DNA from: Ovis canadensis
Taxonomy: Eukaryota; Chordata; Mammalia; Artiodactyla; Bovidae
Assembly (NCBI RefSeq): GCF_042477335.2
Contig: NC_091247.1
Location: 227,440,001-227,504,000, forward strand
Reading direction: 5' to 3'
DNA length: 64,000 nucleotides
Position 1 is the first letter of the stretch. The number at the start of each line of letters is the position of its first letter. This document shows, piece by piece, positions 22,101 to 34,100 of the stretch. Below the pieces are notes generated by a model, which was not told the origin of the DNA, did not search any database, and worked only from the letters and a program-made list of their open reading frames with translations. Both the position numbers and the translations under genes were made by a program.

Positions 22101-25100
22101 GGGGACACATGTACACCCATGCCTGATTCATGTCAATGTATGGCAAAAACCACTACAATATTGTAAAGTGATTAGCCTCCAGTTTAAATTAAATTTATTA
22201 AAAACACCACCACCACCACAACCAAGTTATTCTTGGTTGACTAAGTATGTGATTCAAGATTACGTCAGTCATAAAAGAATACCGAGAGAAAGAGGGAAAC
22301 TCAAATATATATGACCTGGTCTACATCTTTTGTCCATGTCCAACTGCACAGTATTTGCTGTGGATACTGATCACGGAATGGAAAGACCGATATGACAAGG
22401 GGCGTGTCTAGACTTGAACCCTGCCTCTAGTTCTTTCCCTCTCCACAGACCCCACATCAACCTCTTTCCCCCACATTACCCTAACTCTACTGCAGAGACC
22501 AGTAACAGCTCTACAAAGTCAAATTAGTACAGATCACAGAATTCCAGACTGAAAGAGAACTTGGAAACCAGATGATCTAACCCACTCATTGTGCAGATAA
22601 AGAAGCAGGACCAGAGATTTTGACTTGCCAGGCTGACTAGACCTAGAACACAGGTCATGGTGATAACCAGTTTTCATGAGCTGACTTTACCCAGTTAAGT
22701 GGGTCGCTCAAGAGAGCGCGATGGTGATTTACCACCATTAAAGAAAAACAACACAAATAACACAAAGTTCCTACTCATATTTGAGGGTGAGAAATACATA
22801 CTTGGGCACTGTTGTTTCTGCAGAGCTTCTTGTAGATTTGATCGATTGAGATTGAGACGTGCTCAAAACACTGGTTGAAAAGATCATATCTCCTTTTTTT
22901 CACCTGTTCAAACTCTTGCCTACATATTCTGGCTTCCTTTCTGCTGGCCTCAAAAGCTAAGAGAGAATCAGTGTTCTTTATTTTGGAGATCACCAAGGGC
23001 TTTTCTTATTTCAACTTTAAAGCATAAAACAATTTTTAAGCTAGATTTTGAGTTTGTCCATCTTGAATTAAGTCTACCTTCAAAACATCTCAGCTATTAT
23101 TAAGTCCAAGAAAATGACTATTAAAATTGATGACCCCTTTTCTGGGTAGGGCTCATTTTTAAGCAATAATAACAAATTACAGCAGAGTATCCAATATGCC
23201 TCTTGTGCTGCTATGAAGACACTGTTCAAAAATAACCAATACCCCTGTTTTTAAATTAAAGCAAAACTCTTTTCAAAAAGGAAGAAATTAATAATTCAGC
23301 ATTAAAAGTACATTACTATAAGATAACAGAAGAAAATATATATATATAATCAAAACAAAGGTACAGTTCAGGGGGGATTATTGGTAAATGTTACAGAAAT
23401 CAAAACCCCTAATACCAACAAATATGATCTTGCTACCAACTAAAGTTTAACTTCACCGTCTATGGACTCCTGAAACTTGTCTCTGACAGTCTTCAGGTTC
23501 TCCATGGCTCTTAGGTTTGGGGCTGCTGTCTTCAACAGGATATCTTCTTGGGATGCTACTTGTTGTAGCAGGAGTCTAAGCTGGGCCTCAATTTCTTTAT
23601 CAGATTGGAGAGCCTGTTATTGGCAAAGAACAGCAATGATTAGCATACCACTTAGACCCCAAGTGCTGAGGTGAGTAGGCACAGGGCCCTTCAGGGTAAG
23701 GCCCCTGTTTCCCTTGCTCTGCACCCAGCCCTGCTGGCCCTGGCAGCCCTCTCTGAGCCTCCAGTGCGGTCTGGGGCGCTACTGTGGCTTCCTGGGTTGG
23801 CTGTGCCCTTTCATAGCTCAGGCATCATGGATGCTGCCTTCTTGGAACATGCTTCACCTTCATATTTCTCAATCTGGCTAAAAAAGTAAACAATTCATGT
23901 AATTGCTTCTTTTTAAAATTTTTTTTAATTGGAGGATAATTGCTTTATAATACTGTGTTGGTTTCTGCCATAAATCAACATGAGTCAGCCACAGGTATTC
24001 ATATGTGCCCTCTCTCTTGAACCCTCCCTCCCATCTCGCTCCCCATCCCACCCCTCTAGCCTGTCACAGAGCACAGTGTCACAAAGCAAATTCTCATCGG
24101 CTATCTGTTTTACATATGGTAATATGTATGTTTCCATGCTACTCTCTCAAGTCACCCCACCTTCTCCATCCCCCACTGTGTCCACAAGCCTTTTCTCTCT
24201 GTCTGCGTCTCCACTGCTGCCCTCCAAATAGATTCATCAGGAGCATGTTTGCAGATTTCATATGTAGGCATTAATTTACAATATTTGTCTTTTTCTTCGA
24301 CTTATTTCACTCTGTATTAGGACTGACTCAAATATGTTCTTTTTAATAGCAGAGTAATATTCCATAGTATATATGTACCACAATTTCTGTATCCATTCAT
24401 CTGTCAATGGGCATACACTCGTTCATTAAAGAATATCGATCATTTACTATGTATAAGGATTCAATGATGAAAACTACTCTGTCCTTGCCCTTAAAGAGCT
24501 AACAGGGAAGTCAGACATGCAAACTGGCGTTGACAACAGTATGAAGCCCTCCACCAGGTAAGCGTGAGTACTATGGGGCAGCAGAAGGGATCCAGCCCAT
24601 CTGGTGGTTGTTGTTTAGTCATTAAGTCATGTCCAACTCTTTGCGACCCCATGAAATGCAGCACACCAGGCTTCCCTGTCTTTCCCTAACCCTAACCCTA
24701 GAGTTTGCTCAAACTCATGTCCATTGAATCCATGATGCCATCCAACCATCTCCTCCTCTGCAGCCCCCTTCTCCTCCTGCCCTTAATCTTTCCCAGCATC
24801 AGGGTCTTTTCCAATGAGTCAACTCTTGGCACCTGGTGGCCCAAGTATTGGAGTTTCAGTATCAGTTCTTCCAGTGAATATTCTGGGTTGATTTCCTTTA
24901 GATTGATTGGTTTGATCTCCTTGCAGTCCAAAGGACTATCAAGAGTGTTCTTCAGCACCACAATTTGAAAGCATCAATTCTTTGGTGTTCAGCTTTCTTT
25001 ATGGTCCAACTTGCAAATCCATACATCACTACTGGAAAAACCATAGCTTTGACTATACAAACCTTTGTTGGCAAAGTGCTGTCTCTGCTTTTTAACACTT

Positions 25101-28100
25101 TAAGTTTTTTATAGCTTTTTTTTTTTTTTCCAAGGAGCAAGTGTCTTTTAATTTCATGGCTGCACTCACCATTCACAGTGATTTTGGAGCCCAAGAAAAG
25201 AAAATCTGTCACTGTTTCCACTTTTCCCCCTTTTATTTGCCATGAAGTGATGGGTCCAGATGCTATGATTTTTGTTTTCTGAAAGTTGAGTTTTATGCCT
25301 GCTTTTCACTCTCCTTTCACCTTTATCAAGAGGCTCTTGAGTTTGTCTTCACTTTCTGCCGTAAGAGTGGTATCATCTGCATATCTGAGCTTAATATTTC
25401 TCCTAGCAATCTTGATTCCAGCTTGTGATTCATCCAGCCTGGCATTTCACATGATGTACTCTGCAGAGAAGTTAAATAAGCAGAGTGGCAATATACCACC
25501 TTGAAGTACTCCTTTCCCAATTTCAAACAAGTCCATTGTTCCATGGCTGGTTCTACCTATTGCTTCTTGTCCCGCATACAGGTTTCTCGGGAGAAAAGTA
25601 AAGTGGTCCGGTATTTCCATCTCTTTAAGATTGTTTCACAGTCTGTTGTGATCTACGCAGTCAAAGGCTTTATCATAATCAATGAAGCAGAAGTAGGTTT
25701 TTTTTCTGGAATTCCTTTGCCTTTCCTATGATCTAATCAGTTCAGTCGCTCAGTCATATCCAACTCTTTGCGACCCCACGGACGGCAGCACGCCAGGCTT
25801 CCCTTTCCGTCACCAACTCCTTGAGTTTACTCACACTCGGGGCCATTGAGTTGGTGATGCCGTCCAACTATCTCATCCTCTGTTGTCCCCCTCTCCTGCC
25901 TTTCCCAGCATCAGGGTCTTTTCCAATGAGTCAGTTCTTCACATCAGGTGGCTAAAGTATTGGAATTTCAGCTTCCAATGAATGTTAGGACTGATTTCCT
26001 TTAGGATGGACTGGTTGGATCTCCTTGCAGTCCAAGGGACTCTCAAGAGTCTTCTCCAACACCACACTTCAAAAGCATCAATTCTTCGGCGCTCAGCTTT
26101 CTTTATAGTCCAACTCTCACATCCATACATGACTACTGGAAAAACCATAGCCTTGACTAGATGGACCTTTGTTGGCAAAGTAATGTCTCTGCTTTTTAAT
26201 ATGCTGTCTAGATTGGTCATAGCTTTTCTTCCAAGGAGTAAGCATCTTTTAATTTCATGGCTGCAATCACCATCTGCAGTGATTTTGGAACCCCTCAAAA
26301 TAAAGTCTCTCACTGTTTCCACTGTCTCCCTGTCTATTTGTCATGAAGTGATGGGACCAGATGCCATCTTAGTTTTCTGAATGTTGAGTTTTAAGCCAAC
26401 TTTTTCACTCTCCTCTTTCACTTTCTTCAAGAGGCTCTTTAGTTCTTCTTTGCTTTCTGCCATAAGGGTGGTGTCATCTGCATATCTGAGGTTATTGATA
26501 TTTCTCTGGGCAATCTTGACTCCAGCTTGCACTTCATCCAGCCCAGCATTTCAGATGATGTACTCTGCATCTAAGTTAAATAAGCAAGGTGACAATATAC
26601 AGCCTTGACATATTCCTTTTCCTATTTGGAACCAGTCTGCTGTTCCATGTCCAGTTCTAACTGTTGCTTCCTGACCTGCATACAGATTTCTCAAAAGGCA
26701 GGTCAGGTGGTCTGGTATTTCCATCTCTTTAAGAATTTTCTATAGTTTGTTGTGATCCACACAGTCAAAGGCTTTGGCATAGTCAATAAAGCAGAAATAG
26801 ATGTTTTTCTGGAACTCTCTTGCTTTTTTGATTATCCAGCAGATGTTGGCAATTTGACCTCTGGTTCCTCTCAGTTCAGTTCAGTCGCTCAGTTGTGTCC
26901 GACTCTTTGCGACCCCATGAATTGCAGCACGCCAGGCCTCCCTGTCCATCACCAACTCCCTCTGCCTTTTCTAAATTCAGCTTGAACATCTGGAAGTTTA
27001 CAGTTCACGTACTGTTGAAGCCTGGCTTGGAGATTTTTGGGCATTGCTTTACTAGCATGTGAGATGAGTGCAAATGTGTGGTAGTTTGAACATTCTTTGG
27101 CATTGCCTTTCTTTGGGACTGGAATAAAAACTGACCTCTTCCAGTCCTGTGGCCACTGCTGAGTTTTCCAAATTTGTTGGCATATTGAATGAAACACTCT
27201 CACAGCATCATCTTTTAGGATTTGAAACAGCTCAACTGGAATTCCATCACCTCCACTAGCTTTGTTCATAGTGATGCTTCCTAAGGCCCACTTGACTTCA
27301 CATTCCAGGATGTCTGGCTCTAGGTGAGTGATCATACCATTGTGATTATCTGGGTCGTGAAGATCTTCTTTGTATAGTTCTGTGTATTCTTGCCACCTCT
27401 TCTTAATATCTTCCCGTGCTTCTGAAGCCTAGCTTGAAGGATTCTGAGTGTGACTTTGCTAGCAGGTGAAATAAGCACAATTGTATGGTAGTTTGCACAT
27501 TCTTTGGCACTGCCTTCCCCTGGGACTGGAATGAAATCTGACCTTTTCCAATCCTGTGACCACTGCTGAGCTTTCCAAATTTGCTAACATATTGAGTGGA
27601 GCACTTTAACAACATCATCTTTTAGGATTTTAAATAGCTCAGTTGGAGGTAACATTTAAACTAGAACCTAAACCATGAGCAGAACTAACTTGAGTAAGGA
27701 GAGAAGGGAAAAAGTGCGGCAGGCATTACCTTCCAGGAAAACTTTCTTGACCCCGTAGAGGCGTTATTTAACATCTGATAAAGGTGTGTTTTAATTCATT
27801 GGAGGAAAGAATTTTTTAGAAGATGCTGAGTAAAGTGGTTAAGTTATATACCTTTTAAGAAACAGATTCTTACCTCATACTATATATGAAAATAAATTTC
27901 AGATAAATTAAATAGGGAAAGAAAAATCATTAACAGGAAGAGAATATTTATAGTTACTGAGTAATGTTGTAGGGAAGGACTTATTAAATATGAAAGCACT
28001 GAACAGACTATAAAATAGATAAGAGGTTATTTTCTGATTTCCCAAAGCACCACAATTAACAATAAAAGAACTCAACAAATCTAACAAAATATATTAATAT

Positions 28101-31100
28101 TAAAGACATGAAATAAAAAGATGTGGTAGTTATTGCTACTTGACATCCATTCTCCATTTCTTCCTTTCTAACAAAGCCCAGGTTTGGCCATGTCTCCCTC
28201 ATAGAGCCCATGAACCCTGCCTGGCCTAAGCTAAGTCCATCCCACTCCTACAGTGACTGGTCAGGAGTGAACATGTGACCCAATTCAGGACACTGTGATG
28301 AGAGGACAACTGTTGGACCTCTGTGGAAAAGCTTTTCTTCAATCTTAAGAATAGCACCACTACAAAAGGCACTCTCTCTTCTCTGAGGGTTGTGGTTGTG
28401 TTGGCTGGAAGGCAAGAAAGGCCACAGTCATTTTGCCCTCATACAAGAAGCAGCTTCAGGACAAAATCAAAACACAGAGCAACATATGGTTACAGGGGTA
28501 ACAGAAACAGAGTCAGAGGTATTAAATTAAGGAGACCATGAAACTGGATTTCTGGTCTGTGCTCTGCCGCTAGGAAGAACTTGTCACTTCCTGAGGTACT
28601 GCACTGAGACGCCGACAGGGTGATTCAAAATGCTGGACTGTGTTGGCTACTTTTGTGTGTTTCAGGACCTTTCAATGACTTTTTTATTCATTGTGAATCC
28701 TCAAGAAGGGAACAGCCTCTCAAAATACTGGCCGAAACTTTTCTTCTTCGACAAGGTCTTCCATGGTATCGGTCTTCTACAGACTAGAGTGGGAAGTGCT
28801 GACATAAACACTTTCAATGTTTCAAGCATTGCATATGCACTCTGTTTATACTATCTCTTTAAAAACTATCAGGAAATCTGCTTACCCCCTAAACTATGCT
28901 CTGTCATCTAAAAATTATTCTATAGGATTTAAATATTCAATATTACCGTAAGTTAGTCATAACAGCAATCGTTCAGTTACCTTCAAATCCTCTCTGAGAG
29001 AGCTGTAGTCCACCTCAATGGCTGCTTCTTTCTCGTATATATCAGTGGTTGCCTGGGTACCTTCTGCTTCAGTTCCCAACTGAAAAACACACGAAGCCCT
29101 TACCTTGTTATCTGAAAATGGTGCTCTCTACTCATGTGTCTGTCCCAAGTCCTCCAGTTGATGGCCACCTCACTCAGATTAGAAGATAAAAAAGCCGTAT
29201 GCAGGCCTGCAAGGCCACAATGATCTGGCTTCAGCTTCCCCTTTAACTTTACTTGGTGTTAGTCTCCCTGCTCCAACCAACCTGGGCTCCTTGAACAGAC
29301 CGTGTATGCATCCACTTAGGGCTGGCAAAATGCCCTCTGCCTGGACACCCTTCCTCTACACATCTGTATCTCTTCATCTTTTACCTCGTCTACTAGCCAG
29401 CTGCCTTCTCTCAGGACATCCAAGGCCTCTGCATCAAATTCTCTTTACTTCCCTCCCTGCTTTATATTTTCTTTAGCCTACATCACTGCCAAACACTTGA
29501 ATATTTTACCGTCTGCCACTTTGTTTCTGTGCCTCTCTCTACCCCAGCAGAATGCGAAGCAAGGAATTTAGGGTAGTTACACTCACTGCTGTAGTCTCAG
29601 TGCCTACTGCAACGCTGGAAACATGCATTTCAGTGTCAATATATGTCACTGTCTGAACAAAGAAAGAGGAGGAAAGAAGGAACAAGTAAAGAAGCACTTA
29701 TTCAGCTGCAGGCTGGCTTCTGGTGCAACGCTGACACCAAAAGCAAGACCTACAAATTAAGAGAAAACCCTGTGCTCACTCTTCTACAGATGTTCTCACC
29801 TGAAACAAGCCAATGAAACTACTTTTGGAAGTAAGTCCACATGTTATATAATATATTTACACTAAAACGGTTCACTCAGAAGGGGAATTTGAACACAAAG
29901 GGTAACACTGAACCCTCGAATCTTACAACTACTATTTATGATTCAACACTGTACTTTGTATTAAGCTTCTATATGAGTCACCTAAAACCTTGCTATTCGA
30001 AGTGTGATCAGGGAAACAAGGTCTCCAGGGGCTTCATGTGCACAGTAGGGTTTCGGAACCAGTGATCTGGTACAGTCTTTCCCACAACATAAGAATTTCC
30101 TATGAGAATTCTGGCAGATGTAGGTAACTCATCCCGTGTCTGAAGACGTCCCATGGAAGGGAAATCTCAGTTCTACCTTACAATAGTTGTAAGACAATTC
30201 CTACAATTGCATAAGACAATTAATTCTATGTGGTGATCCTTGTCCAGCCTTCTGGAAAGAGACAATTTATACCCAATGCCTCTTCTGTTTTGGACTTTAG
30301 ATGACCTTGTACAGCACCCTCATTACATGGCTGCTGTCCATGAGGTCGCAAAAGAGTCAGGCACGACTTAGCAACTAAACACCAACAACTAGATGTACTT
30401 GTAAAATTTCAATCAGGGGATTCACCACTAGAGGCCTTCCCTCTTTCTAGTAGGAAGTGTTCCCTAGTAGAAGAAATCTGACTCTGTGTCCTCCATCCCC
30501 AAGGCTAGTGTCCCCCTGAGGATTAGAAAGAACAAGGATGTTCTGTCTTCTGTGACAGACTTTCTTCTACTGGAGGGGAATAACCATATTCCCCAAGACT
30601 TCTCTTCCCAGCATGACACAGTCTGGGCCTTTTCACTATCGTGGACACTTTACTCTCAGACAACATCATGCTTTAGAAAGTAAATGCAATATTCCAATGT
30701 GGTCTGACCAGCACAAAGTAGAGCAGAAGTATCCCTTTCTAGATAACGATTCAGTATTAATCTAGCTTAAGGTATTAATACCTGCTTTGAAATAACCCAC
30801 TATGAATATGAAAGTCATTCACCCTAATAAACAAGTAAATAATTTCACATTCATGGTGGGCACATATGTTGGAGAATACTTCTGAAAGTTCACTGACTGG
30901 AAAAACAATAGGACCAAAGCAGCAGCAGCAATACTTGACCAGCAGCACTTACTTAGATGTCAGTCATTAAAGCTGCTGCTGCTCCTACAATATTCAATGA
31001 CAAACCTCTTCTAAAATTACAGCCTTTTAAACAGACTTTCCATTTCTCTCTATATTATTGTGAGTACTGCTTTTCTGCTTCCATCCACTTCTTCTGTTAC

Positions 31101-34100
31101 AGACCCTCCCTTCCCTCTTTCTGCACCCTTAAGAGTGGACACATGACCCAGAATGAACCAGTTAGAGTTCTTCCTCAAGAGTTTTCTAACTGAGGGCAGG
31201 AGAGAGGTGTCTTCCCCCTCTGGTCAAAGCTAGTGGTTACAGCTGCAGCCACGTGAGGAAAGCTGATCTGAACAAATAAAGCCAATATATACTAAGTTCT
31301 CCACAGTGTTCAAATTCCTGGACCATGTCACAGGGGAGGCATCCTCCACTTCAGTCCTATCCCCTGACCTCCCATTCCCCCTTTAAAGCCATCTGAGCAG
31401 GGCTCATGACATTTGTGGCCAGTAAAGTGGCTTCTCCTTTCCTTCCATCTGGGATGTAATCTCTGCTAAAACAGAGAAAAAAGACTCTTTTTCAGGCTTA
31501 GTTGTGCAGCTTATAGGATATTGGTTCTCTGACCAGAGATTGAACTGGGGGCCCTGGCAGTGAGACTGCCAGGGAATCTCTCCCCTTCCCCCAGCAAAAG
31601 ACTTTTGAGTATAATGTAACACCAGAATTATGCTATGAGAAATAGTCGAAATCAACAAGAGAAAAACTGTTTCACAGTTACTTCATACTGAAGAAACCAA
31701 AGGACTGAACGCCTCTTCTGGAGTAGAAACTGGAGGGAAATGCACGGATTTCTGACTGGTGACAAAGCAGAAAGGGGAGGAGGGAGGTGGAAGGGGGACT
31801 ACAAGGAAGAGATCACTAAAGATTTAAAAGATAATTTGAGAGGTAAAAGAACTATGTTCACCATCCTCTGCATTAGCTAATAGTAAGAGACTCTTCTTGA
31901 ACTATGTTGTCATATCTTTCCTAACGTGAGCAGCAGAACAAAGGGTATATAAGCGTCCCGCCGACCTCAAGAGTACTGTGTAGTATGAATGTGATGAGAA
32001 AGCAAAGAAGGCTAACAGAAAAATGTCCACCATGAGGAGACTTCAGTCTCATCTTCTGACTCCCTGGGTATCTATTATCACCTTCCCCACACTCTCATCA
32101 CCTGGACAGACTCAGTGAAGCATGTTTCTACTGAAAAGGACCTCAAGTTGTTGGTGAAGGTGCAGAACAAGATCCCTCCACACACCACCGACAGTGTTCC
32201 CAGAGTACAGCACTGCTCACGCTATCAAGGCATGTGCCCCTGCCTGCAACGGACTGTGGCTACCCCACCTCCCCAGAATGCCCCTGGACTCCCATGGCTT
32301 TAGTTCTGATTCCTCTTGGGTGTCTATATACATGTAAGAAACTGGTCCTATGGAGCTAAAAGGATACGGATTAGCAAGAGAAATAAGAGAGCTATACAAA
32401 GTGCCCAGTCTTCCGTAATGAGGATCATTTTGCCCTTTTCCCCTCCCAGACGAGCTGTTTCTTCTGCTCCTAATAAAGCTTTAGAACAAGACTAAGAATC
32501 TGCATGGCTACAACTTCACTAAGCAGACAAAGTGAAGTGAAGTGAAGTCACTTAGTCGTGTCTGACTCTTCGCGACCCCGTGGACTGTAGCCTGCCAGGC
32601 TCCTCTGTCCGTGGGATTTTCCAGGCAAGAATACCGGAGTGGGTTACCATTTCCTTCTCCAGGGGATCTTCCCGACCCAGGGATCGAACCCTGGTCTCCC
32701 GCATTGGAGGCAGATGCTTTAACCTCTGAGCCACCAGGGAAGCCTAAGCAGACAAAGGCCTACATAAAGTTCCACACAACTGCACATATTTAAAATCACT
32801 TGCTAGAGTACCTCCACTTCAATGATGTCATCCAGCGACCCCAACAAAAGAACTATTTCAATGTCTTGAACTTTGCAGTCAAGCAACAAGTTATGCTTCT
32901 CTAACCGACTCTGTTCCAGAGAACTCTGAAGGATCACAACTTCTTTTTGCCATTTTCCCACTTCCCTGCAAATACACAGATATAAAAAAGTGATTATATT
33001 TTACTAATTACATAAAGTTCCATCAAGGAAGAAAAACATGATTATAAACTTACTTGAAAAAAAAACTTTTTCTTTCAAGTGCTGCTAAGTTGCAGAGTTA
33101 GTCCATGAATGCTTGTAATTTAAACTTTAACACTCCTGACAAAGGCCATGAATATAATTATTTAATCCAAGGGAACATTTCCAATAATAAACATTATTAC
33201 TTTAATCAGGCTAGCAACAATACAGTGCTCTCCAAGTTACCTTAGTTTTAAATCTGTACAATTTTTCAAGCTGTATCTCTCTCAATATAAGTTCTACATT
33301 TTAGAGCCTCAAACCAAGAGAAAGTGTCTGTTAGCAAGATAAATGTCTTACCAATTAAGTCATTACACACTTAAGAGTCTAACTTTATTACTACCATCAC
33401 CACCACTAATGTAAGGCCTTCGATCTTAATGAGGGGAAAAACCAAGTTGAATCCAGTTGAAACAAAAGGGGGGACTTTAAAGAGGACCCAGAAGACTAAA
33501 AATAAAAGAAAATAAATTAAGAATTATATGGTTTTCAAAAATCTGATGATAGAGATGTGGTTCCATTTAAATTAAATATGAGCCAAAAAAAAAAATCATC
33601 TGTAAACAAACTTAATTCTACTCAAAAATCTTAGACAAAGAATTTTCTGGCAGCATCTTGAAACACTAAGACTTTGAACACTGTGAAATATTCAAGAGTT
33701 TGAGCAAAAACAGAACTCACTGCACCTGTTCACTTACGGTTATGTCAATCACACAGGAGAGCAGATGTCACTGGTTCAACAGGCCAGTGGACTCAAAGTG
33801 CTACTGATCATCGTCACAGCAAATACATGCTCACTGTATGCCAGGTACTGTTCCAAGTACCATATGAACTCATTTAATCCTTACGACTATTCTATGACGT
33901 AGGCACTATTACCATTCTCACTTCACTGATAAGAAAATGAAGGCACCATATATAAGCAGCAGAGCTAGGGCCTGGAACCATGCAGCATGGCTCCAGATTC
34001 TACGCCTCACTTGCTATGCTCTGTCACACAGACCAGCAGGGCCTTCCTAACAGGAAGGGGCCGGTGTCAAGGAGATTTATGGTAAGGAAGCTGAACCTCC

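Larger units (their letters stand above)
20289..22801 (-). other. SMC1B: SMC1B intron
   Basis: Mostly an L1 3' end (20705-22206) that carries a Bov-tA. 22300-22800 is unique-looking apart from a possible MIR-like piece near 22540-22640. Confidence 0.6.
23614..28980 (-). other. SMC1B: SMC1B intron
   Basis: Holds an antisense L1 3' end (23917-24415), a three-layer BovB nest (24608-27645), and AT-rich sequence from 27650. 28130-28560 looks repeat-derived (possibly an old LINE or LTR remnant), but I cannot name it. Confidence 0.55.
29080..32811 (-). other. SMC1B: SMC1B intron
   Basis: Contains L2 (29195-29655), a short BovB/SINE end (30331-30380), a CHR piece (31494-31577) and a Bov-tA (32533-32744). 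30900-31400 has old-repeat character that I cannot assign. Confidence 0.55.

Noticed and set aside
24608-27645. Many similar repeats that could look like an array or CRISPR
   Set aside because: Units are BovB copies of different length without regular spacers; nesting explains the repetition.
28130-28560. Sequence with the feel of an old LINE or LTR remnant
   Set aside because: I could not assign it to a family or find ends, so it is not listed as an element.
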